From Afipia sp. 1NLS2 (GTDB lineage: Bacteria; Pseudomonadota; Alphaproteobacteria; Rhizobiales; Xanthobacteraceae): a stretch of 64,000 bases of DNA. The notes under the pieces are model-generated. The model saw nothing but the letters and a program-made list of their open reading frames with translations. It did no database searches and was not told the origin of the DNA. Each line of letters starts with the position of its first letter. Position 1 is the stretch's first letter. Positions 6,789 through 14,864 of this stretch are shown here, in pieces. The stretch lies in the NCBI RefSeq assembly GCF_000178995.1, contig NZ_ADVZ01000001.1, positions 778,001-842,000 of the forward strand, in the 5' to 3' direction. The position numbers and the translations under genes were made by a program.

Positions 6789-8924
6789 ATGGCAGCCGCC
6801 ATTTCGTTGAAGCTGCGCGTCGAAGGCATGGACTGCGGCGCCTGTGCCGTGAAAATTGAGAACGCGATGAAGCGGCTACCAGGCGTCAGCGACATCGACG
6901 TCAACTATAGCTTGCAGTCCCTTTCCCTGGTGGTCGACGAAGACCGCACCTCTCGGCATGCGATCGAGGCCAAGATCAAGGCGCTCGGATATGCACCTGT
7001 CGATCCATCCGGATCAATCGCCTCTTCGCTCCACGACGATAATCGTGACGTGACGGAAAGCGCATGGTGGTCGTCGTCTAAAGGACGGTTAGTGATCGGC
7101 ACCGGCGTCTTGCTAATGCTCGCTTTCGCGATCTCCGATGTCGAGCCCACTTGGTCAAATAGGGCCTATACGGCCGCGGCGCTGATTGGCCTGCTCCCGA
7201 TTGGTCGGCGTGCGTTCGCCGGCGCGGCGTCAGGCACCCCATTCAGCATTGAGATGCTGATGTCGATCGCTGCGATCGGCGCCGTCGCGATCGGCGCAGC
7301 GGAAGAAGCTGCTGTTGTTGTGTTTCTGTTTGCGGTCGGCGAATTGCTGGAAGGTGTCGCAGCTGGCCGGGCGCGTGCTGGCATCAAGGCGTTGATAGAC
7401 TTGGTCCCGCGCACGGCGCTTCGCCAAAGCGGCTCGAGCGTGGAGACGGTGCCGGTTGAAGATATTCTCGTCGGTGACACCGTGATCATCCGTCCCGGGG
7501 ACCGTGCCCCCTCGGATGGAACCGTGATCGAGGGTATATCGGAGGTCAATGAGGCACCCGTCACCGGCGAATCTGTACCGGTCGGCAAGGAGCCAGGGTC
7601 AAAAATTTACGCTGGCAGCATCAATGCTAATGGCGAGTTACGCGTCGAGATCACTCGAACGGCGGCCGACAACACGATTGCCCGCATCATCCACATGGTC
7701 GAGGAAGCGCAAGGCTCAAAGGCACCGACAGCTCGTTTTATCGATCGCTTCAGTCGCTGGTACACGCCAATAGCAATGACCCTGTCGGCGCTCGTCGTCC
7801 TCGTCCCCCCACTGCTGATTGGCGCCGATTGGTTCACTTGGATCTATCGCGGGTTGGCGGTGCTTCTAATCGCGTGTCCCTGTGCATTGGTCATCTCAAC
7901 CCCAGCCGCAATCGCGTCGGGGCTGGCAAGCGGCGCCCGACGCGGCCTCCTCGTCAAAGGTGGTGCGGCCTTGGAAACACTCGGCAAGATCAAAACCGTT
8001 GCCTTTGACAAAACCGGCACGCTGACCAGCGGACACCCGCTGGTCACAGACATTGTCGTGATCGCGGGCACCGAGGCCGAGATGCTGGCGAAAGCCGCCG
8101 CCGTCGAGCGCGGCTCTAGTCATCCGCTTGGAGCGGCCATCGTCGCCGAGACGGAAAGGCGAGGCCTCAATATTCCGCAGGCATTTGGCGGTGGGATCGC
8201 GACGCCCGGCAAGGCGGTCACCGCCCGCCTCAAGTCTGGTTTCGTCTCTGTGGGGTCGCCTCGCCACGCAGCCGAGCAGAGCGACATATCAGACGAGATC
8301 AAGAAGCGGATCGAAGCGCTGGAGAGCCAAGGCAAGACAGTCGTTGTGGTCAGCGAGGGCAAGCATCTCCTCGGACTGGTCGCATTGCGCGACGAGCCAC
8401 GCCCTGACGCCTCTGATGGCCTTGCGAAGCTGCGCGCACTTGGTGTTCACGCGATTATGCTGACGGGTGACAATGCTCGCACCGCCGCTGCGATCGGCAG
8501 CGCACTCGGCCTTGAGGCCAGAGCAGAACTATTGCCGGACGCTAAGCTTGCCGCAATCGCGGCCTATAAGAGCGACGGCCCAATCGCCATGGTCGGCGAC
8601 GGCATCAATGATGCACCTGCGCTTGCCGCATCCTCGGTCGGTATCGCCATGGGAGGAGGGACCGACGTTGCTTTGGAGACCTCGGACGCGGCTCTCCTGA
8701 AAAACCGTGTCGCCGGCGTTGCCGAGTTGATTGCGTTATCGCGCGCGACGCTCTCCAATATTTGGCAGAACATCGCACTTGCGCTCGGTCTGAAGAGTGT
8801 TTTTCTCGTCACCACGCTTTTCGGCGTAACGCCGCTCTGGATGGCTATATTGGCCGATACCGGTGCGACCGTATTGGTGACCGCAAACGCGCTACGGCTG
8901 TTGCGCTTCGAATTCAAATCGTAA
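6789..8924 (+). CDS. zntA: P1B-type heavy-metal (Zn/Cd/Pb) exporting ATPase, ZntA-like
   Basis: 711 residues. ATG 6789 has a GAGGTGA ribosome site (6776-6782) and lies beyond the promoter. Order: HMA domain with GMDCGACAVK (Cys16, Cys19); two leading membrane helices; actuator domain with PVTGES; transport motif CPCALV (Cys363-Pro-Cys365); phosphorylation motif DKTGT (Asp407); SHPLG nucleotide-binding His; GDGINDAPALA hinge; and a last helix with LADTGATVLVTANALRLLRF, whose Asp is typical of Zn/Cd/Pb pumps rather than Cu pumps. It should export divalent soft metals across the inner membrane. Control by the divergent MerR-family protein is expected. Hg(II) as an additional substrate is possible given the neighbouring mer genes. 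Confidence 0.92.
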   Translation: MAAAISLKLRVEGMDCGACAVKIENAMKRLPGVSDIDVNYSLQSLSLVVDEDRTSRHAIEAKIKALGYAPVDPSGSIASSLHDDNRDVTESAWWSSSKGRLVIGTGVLLMLAFAISDVEPTWSNRAYTAAALIGLLPIGRRAFAGAASGTPFSIEMLMSIAAIGAVAIGAAEEAAVVVFLFAVGELLEGVAAGRARAGIKALIDLVPRTALRQSGSSVETVPVEDILVGDTVIIRPGDRAPSDGTVIEGISEVNEAPVTGESVPVGKEPGSKIYAGSINANGELRVEITRTAADNTIARIIHMVEEAQGSKAPTARFIDRFSRWYTPIAMTLSALVVLVPPLLIGADWFTWIYRGLAVLLIACPCALVISTPAAIASGLASGARRGLLVKGGAALETLGKIKTVAFDKTGTLTSGHPLVTDIVVIAGTEAEMLAKAAAVERGSSHPLGAAIVAETERRGLNIPQAFGGGIATPGKAVTARLKSGFVSVGSPRHAAEQSDISDEIKKRIEALESQGKTVVVVSEGKHLLGLVALRDEPRPDASDGLAKLRALGVHAIMLTGDNARTAAAIGSALGLEARAELLPDAKLAAIAAYKSDGPIAMVGDGINDAPALAASSVGIAMGGGTDVALETSDAALLKNRVAGVAELIALSRATLSNIWQNIALALGLKSVFLVTTLFGVTPLWMAILADTGATVLVTANALRLLRFEFKS

Positions 8925-9297
8925 GCAGGATAACGGCAACGTTTGACGTCATTGCTAAGTTTCGCGTGCGGATGCTTGTACGATCAAGCGATTTTCGGCT
9001 CGAATGTGCTCTCTAAAGATACCAAGGAAGCCATCTCTAGCATTTCCGCTGGATGAATTTTCCTATCTCATCAGGATCAGCAAAGATTACGGCCGCTCGG
9101 TCGCCAAGCATTCCTGGGGCATAATCGCCGAGGGTCCTTCTCCGGACCGTTATTGCTCGTGTCCGTCATGAAGCGAAGGTTGCCTTCGCGGGTCAGCACG
9201 GGACATGGTAATAGCAATTCCGTGATGAACAGAAGCGTTAGCAGGTCTGCTATGGTAAGCCGTGAGTATCCTTAAAACATAAACGCTGGTTTATGTT
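8925..9297. other. Intergenic stretch with a 28-base perfect dyad at its end
   Basis: After the ATPase stop there is no recognisable gene. A short open frame of about 40 codons (around 9040-9171, no good start) resembles nothing I know. The right end holds the dyad listed separately. Confidence 0.4.
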
Positions 9298-9300
9298 TTA
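9273..9300. promoter_or_regulatory. Perfect 12-bp inverted repeat, possible ArsR-type operator or hairpin
   Basis: TAAAACATAAAC (9273-9284) and GTTTATGTTTTA (9289-9300) pair exactly around GCTG. It is AT-rich, without a following T-run in the usual place, and so looks more like a regulator site than a terminator. It lies beside the broken end of a methyltransferase gene, so its original target may be lost. Confidence 0.5.
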
Positions 9301-9774
9301 CGCTAATCCATATCTTACGTTAAATGTCCGATGGACCCCAGCTTGCATCCGCATCGGGCGCGGCATTCTCCGTAGACCACCGGGCCGCGTCACGCGCGCC
9401 ATCTCATTGGCGACATCAAATGGCTTTGGCGCAAACATAGCTCCAAAGATGCTCACGACGAGATCAAAAGTTTGATCTTTCAGTTCGTGTAGATTGGATG
9501 CATCGCCTTCCTGAAACTTGCAATTCGTGAGGCCATGCTCCTGTGCACGCTTGTTACCAGCCTCAACAAGGTTCTTGGCGATATCGACTCCCAAAACGTC
9601 CGCTCCAAGTTTCGCTTCCGGTAATGCCATCGTTCCATCGCCGCATCCGAGATCCAAAACCTTGAGCCCTTTAGTGATTCCCAGGCTCTTGACGAGCGCC
9701 TCTCCGCTTTCTCTCATGCTCTCTGCAATGCGGGTGAAGTCGCCCTTTTCCCAAAGTGCCTTGTTCGGATTCAT
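9298..9774 (-). pseudogene. 3'-truncated class I SAM-dependent methyltransferase
   Basis: The first about 130 residues are a clear class I methyltransferase: MNPNKALWEKGDFTRIA, glycine motif VLDLGCGDGTMALP, acidic motif VLGVDIAKNLVEAG, GDASNL, and FDLVVSIFGAMFAPKP before MARVTRPGG. Members of this family run to about 270 residues. Here, after PGG, the frame turns into an Arg/Pro-rich tail (LRRMPRPMRMQAG) unlike the family and ends at once, so the second half has been cut off by a rearrangement near 9370. The remaining half contains the SAM site but is unlikely to work. A ribosome site (GGAGT) precedes the ATG at 9774. Confidence 0.7.
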
Positions 9775-9855
9775 TGGAGTACTCCTTCCAGAGTTGTGTA
9801 GAGCAATTCGCGCTTCGAGGCAGAACGAACTTCAAGTCCCCACCAAAAACGGTGT

Positions 9856-10524
9856 TCAGGCCACGGCCTCGATTGGTAGACCGGCGGCCTTCCATTCGGG
9901 ATAACCATCCTCCAGCCGACGCACGAGATAGCCTCGCGCGCGGAGCGACGCGACCGCCTCGAACGAGAGGACGCAGTAAGGACCGCGGCAATAGGCGATG
10001 ACCTCGCGCTCTGCGGAGAGCTCACCCAAGCGGTCCTTCAGTTCGCTCAGCGGGATATTGATAGCGCCGGGCAGATGCCCCAATGCGAACTCGTCTTCGG
10101 GCCGCACGTCCAGAACCGTGACAAGGCCATCGCGCAGCCGGGAGATCAATTCCGTTCTCGAAACAGCCTCCAGTGCGTCGCGAGCATGGAAGTAGTCGGT
10201 CATGACACGGCTGACACCGGCCACGTTCCGCTCGCCCACACGTCCGAGCGCCCGCACCAGTTCAATGACTTCCGCATCGCCGGCAAGCCGATAGAACACG
10301 TTCTTTCCGCGACGCTCGGTATCGACCAGACGCGCGCGCCGAAGGATCTGCAGGTGGCGCGACGTGTTGGCAAAACTCAGGTTGGACCGCGCGGAAAGCT
10401 CCTCAACGCTGCGCATCCCTTGGGCGACGTGCTCCAGCAGCTCCAACCGGTTCGCGTGGCCGAGCGCCTGGGCCACTTCGGCCAGGCCGGCAAAAATCGC
10501 TTGTTTCGGTCCGGCGCTTGACAC
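9856..10524 (-). CDS. ArsR-family regulator fused to a rhodanese domain
   Basis: 222 residues. Residues 10-100 are a winged-helix ArsR/SmtB domain (LGHANRLELLEHVAQG, NLSFANTSRHLQILRRARLVDTERRG) without the classic metal-binding Cys. Residues 120-220 are a rhodanese domain (VTVLDVRPEDEFALGHLPGAINIPL) with an active-site loop CRGPYC (Cys179, Cys184). Such fusions regulate sulfur and persulfide genes, with the rhodanese Cys as probable sensor. It is divergent from the operon at 10595, with a palindrome between them, and presumably represses that operon. Confidence 0.88.
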   Translation of the reverse strand: MSSAGPKQAIFAGLAEVAQALGHANRLELLEHVAQGMRSVEELSARSNLSFANTSRHLQILRRARLVDTERRGKNVFYRLAGDAEVIELVRALGRVGERNVAGVSRVMTDYFHARDALEAVSRTELISRLRDGLVTVLDVRPEDEFALGHLPGAINIPLSELKDRLGELSAEREVIAYCRGPYCVLSFEAVASLRARGYLVRRLEDGYPEWKAAGLPIEAVA

Positions 10525-10539
10525 GGCTTGCCCTCAGTG

Positions 10540-10567
10540 AAACATTCAGCAGAATGATTGAATGTTT
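10540..10567. promoter_or_regulatory. Palindromic operator candidate of the ArsR-rhodanese regulator
   Basis: AAACATTCA (10540-10548) and TGAATGTTT (10559-10567) form a perfect 9-bp inverted repeat with a 10-base spacer. ATTCA...TGAAT half-sites are characteristic of ArsR-family operators. It lies between the divergent regulator and the sulfur operon. Confidence 0.65.
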
Positions 10568-10594
10568 ACCTCAACGAGTACGGGAGCGCAAGCC

Positions 10595-10969
10595 ATGATC
10601 ATCCGCCAATTCCTGCACCAAGAGCCCGTTGGCATCTCCTACCTGTTCGGCTGCGGTGGCCGCGCGGCCGGTGCCGTTGTTGATCCGGTTGGCAAGATCG
10701 CGCCCTACTTGCGGGTCGCCGAGGCCACCGGCATGCGCATCCATTTTGTCATCGACACCCACGTTCATGCTGACCATCTCTCTGCGGGCCGGCGGCTCAG
10801 CGGAAAGCCATCGTCCACCATCGGTTTCGAGAAGCGACACAACGAGGCGCTCGGAATCGGATACGAAGACGAGTTCATTCGCTTCATGCTTGCTGATATT
10901 CCGCCGGCGCCACCCGAGGCAGCCGCACTGCGGGCCGCGAATTCCGGTGCGACGGCCGCGGCCACCTGA
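10595..10969 (+). pseudogene. Metallo-beta-lactamase-fold hydrolase with an internal in-frame deletion
   Basis: The N-terminal 65 residues (MIIRQFLHQEPVGISYLFGC, DPVGKIAPYL, then the metal motif DTHVHADH) are those of the persulfide-dioxygenase-like MBL hydrolases of about 230-240 residues. Directly after HLSAGR the sequence continues with LSGKPSSTIGFEKRHN and IRFMLADIPPAPPEA, which belong to the C terminus of the same family. About 100-110 residues carrying the remaining metal ligands (the TPGHT region and later Asp/His) are missing, while the frame is kept. The 124-residue product cannot form the binuclear metal site. GTG 10972 of the transporter follows after 2 bases, so the gene still sits in an intact operon. 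Confidence 0.7.
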
Positions 10970-10971
10970 CC

Positions 10972-12249
10972 GTGAGCGAAGCACGGAGTCTACCGTCAAC
11001 AGTGTCGGGTGTCAGGCTCGGGCTCAAGGAAAACTGGCGGCAGTTCGCGCTGCTCGTCCTGATCAATGCCTTTGTCGGCGGCATGGTTGGGATCGAGCGA
11101 ACGGTCGTGCCGCTGATTGGGTCGGAAGAGTTCGGCATTGCCTCAACGACGATTGTCGTATCCTTCATCGTCAGCTTTGGCGTCATCAAAGCCCTTGCCA
11201 ACCTCGTCTCGGGCCAACTTGCCGATGCCTGGGGTCGCAAGCGTGTCCTCATCCTCGGTTGGCTGGTCGGCCTGCCCGTCCCTTTCATGATCATATGGGC
11301 CCCAAGCTGGGGCTGGATCATTGCGGCCAATGCGCTGCTCGGCATCAATCAGGGACTCGCCTGGTCGATGACGGTGATTATGAAAGTCGATCTGGTCGGG
11401 CCGAGGTCGCGCGGCCTTGCGGTCGGGCTAAACGAGTTCGCCGGCTATCTCGCCGTAGGCGCCACGGCATTCCTCACCGGCTATCTCGCCTCCCTATACG
11501 GCCTTCGCCCCGTGCCTATCTATCTCGGTGTCGGCTATGCGATCCTGGGGGCGTTGCTGTCTATCGCGCTCGTCCGCGACACAAGAGATCACGTCCGTCT
11601 TGAAGCGGCTGGGTCTTCGAAGCAAGCAACCCCGATGAGCTTCCGGGAAATCTTCGTGCTTACCTCGTTCGGCGACCGTAATCTCTTCGCGGCGTCGCAA
11701 GCAGGTCTCGTCAACAACCTCAACGACGGCATGAGCTGGGGTATCTTCCCGTTGTTCTTCGTGTCGTTCGGCCTGGGCGTCGAGCGCATCGGCATTCTGA
11801 AGGCGGTCTATCCTGCAACATGGGGAATCCTGCAGGTCGCCACCGGCCCACTCAGCGACCGTTGGGGCCGCAAGGGCCTGATCGTCGCGGGCATGTGGAT
11901 CCAGGCGGGGGGCCTGTTCCTCACGGCCGCGACACGTCAGTTCGAATGGTGGCTTGTGGGGAGTCTTCTTCTCGGCCTCGGCACGGCGATGGTCTACCCG
12001 AGCCTGATTGCAGCCGTCTCCGACGCCTCGCATCCCTCCTGGCGTGCGCGCTCGCTCAGTGTCTATCGGTTCTGGCGCGATCTCGGTTACGCGATCGGCG
12101 CGCTCTCCGCGGGCATTATAGCCGACATTTTTGGAATGGCTTGGGCGATCGGGTCGATTGCAGCGCTGACTTTTCTTTCGGGAGCAGTGGTCGCGCTGGT
12201 GATGGGCGAGAAACACCAGACACAAAACCCTGATGGAGTTCTGCCGTGA
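10972..12249 (+). CDS. MFS transporter in a sulfur-handling operon
   Basis: 425 residues, GTG start 2 bases after the previous stop. Twelve membrane helices, with the loop 2-3 signature GQLADAWGRKRVL and its half-repeat GPLSDRWGRKGLI after helix 8, and VSFIVSFGVIKALANL in helix 2. It belongs to the MFS group often found beside rhodanese, DsrE and MBL genes; the cargo may be a sulfur compound, sulfite or thiosulfate, but the sequence does not decide this. Its stop overlaps the DsrE start (GTGA), indicating translational coupling. Confidence 0.85.
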   Translation: MSEARSLPSTVSGVRLGLKENWRQFALLVLINAFVGGMVGIERTVVPLIGSEEFGIASTTIVVSFIVSFGVIKALANLVSGQLADAWGRKRVLILGWLVGLPVPFMIIWAPSWGWIIAANALLGINQGLAWSMTVIMKVDLVGPRSRGLAVGLNEFAGYLAVGATAFLTGYLASLYGLRPVPIYLGVGYAILGALLSIALVRDTRDHVRLEAAGSSKQATPMSFREIFVLTSFGDRNLFAASQAGLVNNLNDGMSWGIFPLFFVSFGLGVERIGILKAVYPATWGILQVATGPLSDRWGRKGLIVAGMWIQAGGLFLTAATRQFEWWLVGSLLLGLGTAMVYPSLIAAVSDASHPSWRARSLSVYRFWRDLGYAIGALSAGIIADIFGMAWAIGSIAALTFLSGAVVALVMGEKHQTQNPDGVLP

Positions 12250-12599
12250 GCACCCTCTTCATTCTCAACGATCCGCCCTACGGTACCGAGCGTCTCTACA
12301 ACGGCCTGCGGCTGGCGCACGCGCTCGCCAAAAAGGACCCGCAGGAGGGCGTGACCGTATTCCTCATGGCTGACGCGATCGCATCCGCCAGGGCGGGCCA
12401 GAAAACGCCTGATGGGTTCTACAATATCGAACGGATGCTGAAGCGCGTGCTCACCGGCAACGGCAAGGTGCTGTTGTGCGGTACTTGCATGGATGCGCGC
12501 GGCCTCGACGAAGCGGCCTTCATGCCGGGCGCGCGCCGGAGCACCATGGATGAACTTGCCGCAGAAACGGCGACGGCTGACAAGGTTCTGGTGTTTTGA
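12246..12599 (+). CDS. DsrE/DsrF-like sulfur-relay protein
   Basis: 117 residues beginning at GTG 12246. The fold signature MSTLFILNDPPYGTERLYNG, VTVFLMADAIASA and LLCGTCMDARGL, with a Cys pair in LLCGTC, is that of DsrE-like proteins that carry persulfide sulfur. It overlaps the transporter by 4 bases and the cysteine desulfurase-like gene by 4 bases, so all three are translated together. It probably accepts sulfur from, or passes it to, the NifS-like protein next to it. Confidence 0.85.
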   Translation: MSTLFILNDPPYGTERLYNGLRLAHALAKKDPQEGVTVFLMADAIASARAGQKTPDGFYNIERMLKRVLTGNGKVLLCGTCMDARGLDEAAFMPGARRSTMDELAAETATADKVLVF

Positions 12600-13717
12600 C
12601 GATGCAGCATATCTATCTCGACCACAACGCAAGTACGCCAATCGATCCGGCAGTCGCCGCCGCGATGATACCGTTTCTTGCGGATGGCTTCGGCAACCCG
12701 TCGAGCGGACATTGGGCGGCTGCGCCTGCGAAGGCCGCTCTTGAAAAGACGCGCGGTCAAATCGCGGCTCTACTCGGCTGCGCGATGGATGAAGTGGTCT
12801 TCACCAGCGGCGGAAGCGAGGCCAACAATCTTGCGCTCAAAGGCGTTTACTTTGCACGGCGCGACGTTGGCGATCACATCATCACCACCCGAGTCGAACA
12901 CCCTGCGATTACCGCTCCCTGCCAATTTCTTGAACGCTTGGGTGCGCGGATAACCTACCTGCCTGTCGATGGATTCGGCCGCATCGATCCTGATGATCTG
13001 ATTCAGGCCATCACGCCGCGCACTGTTCTTGTCAGCATCATGCACGCCAACAACGAGGTCGGCACCATTCAGCCGATCGAGGAATGGGCGCGTATCGCCC
13101 GCGAGCACGGCATCCTCTTTCATTCCAACGCTGCTCAATCGGTTGGCAAAATCGCACGCGACGTGAATGGGCTCGGCGTCGATCTGCTTTCGATTGCCGG
13201 ACACAAGCTCTATGCGCCCAAGGGCGTCGGCGTTCTGTTCGTACGTCGCGGCGTCCGGCTTGAGCCGCTCCTTCACGGGGCCGGACACGAGAGCGGGCGG
13301 CGCGCTGGCACCGAGAGCGCATTGCTGGCGGCCGGTCTCGGCAAGGCCTGCGAATTGGCGCACGATCTCTCGTCGATGGATCGCGTGCGTGCCTTGCGCG
13401 ACTACCTCTGGCACGAACTTCAGGAACGTTTCGGCAATCGCATCGCGCTCAACGGACATCCTGGGCATCGGCTACCGAATACGCTCAATGTTTCCTTCAT
13501 TGGGCGCGTCGGTGCCGAGATACTGGAACGGTTGGACGGCGTCGCCGCCTCGACAGGTTCGGCGTGCCATTCGGGGCGAGTCGAACTATCACTGGTTCTC
13601 GAGGCAATGGGCGTCGCGCCCGAAGTGGGTATGGGAGCTATCCGCTTCAGTCTCGGTCGCGGGACGACACGCGAGGAAATTGCCTCGGTTGGGGAGCGCC
13701 TTAGTGCAATCCTCTGA
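12596..13717 (+). CDS. Cysteine desulfurase-like protein (NifS/IscS family) with an Asn in place of the PLP aspartate
   Basis: 373 residues, fold-type I PLP enzyme: YLDHNASTPIDP, SGGSEANNLALKG, EHPAI, the Schiff-base lysine Lys204 in SIAGHKLYAPKG, and the mobile-loop Cys324 in STGSACHSG. The family motif that contacts the pyridine nitrogen of PLP is normally H-x-D-A-A-Q; here it is HSNAAQSVGK with Asn178 (AAC at 13127-13129). That aspartate is almost invariant in fold-type I enzymes, so catalysis may be weak or altered. It overlaps the DsrE gene by 4 bases and would feed it persulfide sulfur. Confidence 0.88.
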   Translation: MTMQHIYLDHNASTPIDPAVAAAMIPFLADGFGNPSSGHWAAAPAKAALEKTRGQIAALLGCAMDEVVFTSGGSEANNLALKGVYFARRDVGDHIITTRVEHPAITAPCQFLERLGARITYLPVDGFGRIDPDDLIQAITPRTVLVSIMHANNEVGTIQPIEEWARIAREHGILFHSNAAQSVGKIARDVNGLGVDLLSIAGHKLYAPKGVGVLFVRRGVRLEPLLHGAGHESGRRAGTESALLAAGLGKACELAHDLSSMDRVRALRDYLWHELQERFGNRIALNGHPGHRLPNTLNVSFIGRVGAEILERLDGVAASTGSACHSGRVELSLVLEAMGVAPEVGMGAIRFSLGRGTTREEIASVGERLSAIL

Positions 13718-13780
13718 TCCGCATCCGTTCCGCAGTCGCTGGCGTCATCGGGTCACCTGTAAAGCCGCTGCTGCAACGCG

Positions 13781-14032
13781 TCAGGAATCGGACAAGAGTC
13801 TCCTGCGGTCCTCATACTCTGCCCGATCAATTTCGCCGCGTGCAAAGCGGTGCTTAAGGGTGTCGAGCGGAGTGTTGCGTTCTTTCGGGTCGGGTTGCCA
13901 TCCAAGGCCAAACGCGCGCAATGCCCATGCGATAATCAGCACCGTCAGGACGACTAGGGCGATCATCATGATCGGGCCGAAAATCATGCCATACCAATGC
14001 GTCGGAGAACCGTCCCACCAACCATACATCAT
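13781..14032 (-). CDS. Small SHOCT-domain membrane protein
   Basis: About 83 residues from ATG 14032. A Trp/Gly-rich start (MMYGWWDGSPTHWYGM), one strong membrane helix (IMMIALVVLTVLIIAWAL), then a C-terminal SHOCT motif (LDTLKHRFARGEIDRAEYEDRRRLL). This is a common arrangement of small inner-membrane proteins of unknown role, often near metal-resistance genes. It converges on the cysteine desulfurase-like gene. Confidence 0.8.
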   Translation of the reverse strand: MMYGWWDGSPTHWYGMIFGPIMMIALVVLTVLIIAWALRAFGLGWQPDPKERNTPLDTLKHRFARGEIDRAEYEDRRRLLSDS

Positions 14033-14214
14033 GGCTTTGCTCCGTATTGGGCGGACTGTTGAATGACATACATAGACCTTGATTTGGCTTAGCCCTTTGA
14101 CTTGCATCAAGGTCGGTCAGATAGGCACCTGGGAGGCCATCCAATCACGCCGGCCACACTCGGCACCGCTCAAACAACCATGTAGCTCTGCAACCGAAAT
14201 GCCGGGAGTACCCA

Positions 14215-14856
14215 TTGCGTAAACCGCAATTTATAGCCGAACAAGGACGCAAACCGTCTGGCCTGCTGGGCCAGATCGTTGCACGTGTCATGGCAAAGGA
14301 AACCGCCGACGAAAACGGCTTCGCTCTGGAACTGTTGCAGCCTCGGCCCGAGGACGCAGTGTTGGAGATTGGGTGCGGACACGGGGAAACCCTCGCAAAG
14401 TGTGCCAAAATTATCTCTCGCGGGTCTCTTTGTGGAATAGACTTCTCACCGGTAATGCACCGTCATGCAAAGCGCCGACATCGGCGGTTGGTTGCAGAGA
14501 AACGAATTGAATTTCATTTCGGAAGTAACGATTGGCTGCCCTTCGATGACCAGTCGTTCGACAAGGTCTTCGCGGTCCATACAATCTATTTCTGGAAAAC
14601 ACCGCTCGATCATCTCGCCGAGGCCCACCGCGTGTTGAAACCGGAAGGTCGGTTCGTTCTAGGTTTTCGTCCAGCGGAAGATGCGGGGTTCCGGGCGACC
14701 TATCCCAGCGAGATCTACTATATCAGACCCGAAGCCGAGGTTGCTAAACTGACTAGAGACGCCGGCTTCGAAGCGGGTGACCTCAAAAGGCACGTACGCG
14801 GGAAATTGCAATTCAGTTTCGTCATCGGAACGCGCGCGCAAGACAAATCGGCCTGA
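14215..14856 (+). CDS. Class I SAM-dependent methyltransferase
   Basis: 213 residues from TTG 14215, which has GGGAGT 7 bases upstream; ATG 14290 is the alternative. SAM-binding motif VLEIGCGHGETLAKC, acidic motif LCGIDFSPVMHRHAKRR, and post-motif NDWLPFDDQSFDKVFAVHTIYFW; then VLKPEGRFVLGFRP. A small, generic methyltransferase; the substrate cannot be read from sequence. The next gene starts 8 bases downstream, so the two are probably co-transcribed. Confidence 0.8.
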   Translation: MRKPQFIAEQGRKPSGLLGQIVARVMAKETADENGFALELLQPRPEDAVLEIGCGHGETLAKCAKIISRGSLCGIDFSPVMHRHAKRRHRRLVAEKRIEFHFGSNDWLPFDDQSFDKVFAVHTIYFWKTPLDHLAEAHRVLKPEGRFVLGFRPAEDAGFRATYPSEIYYIRPEAEVAKLTRDAGFEAGDLKRHVRGKLQFSFVIGTRAQDKSA

Positions 14857-14864
14857 GAGCATTC

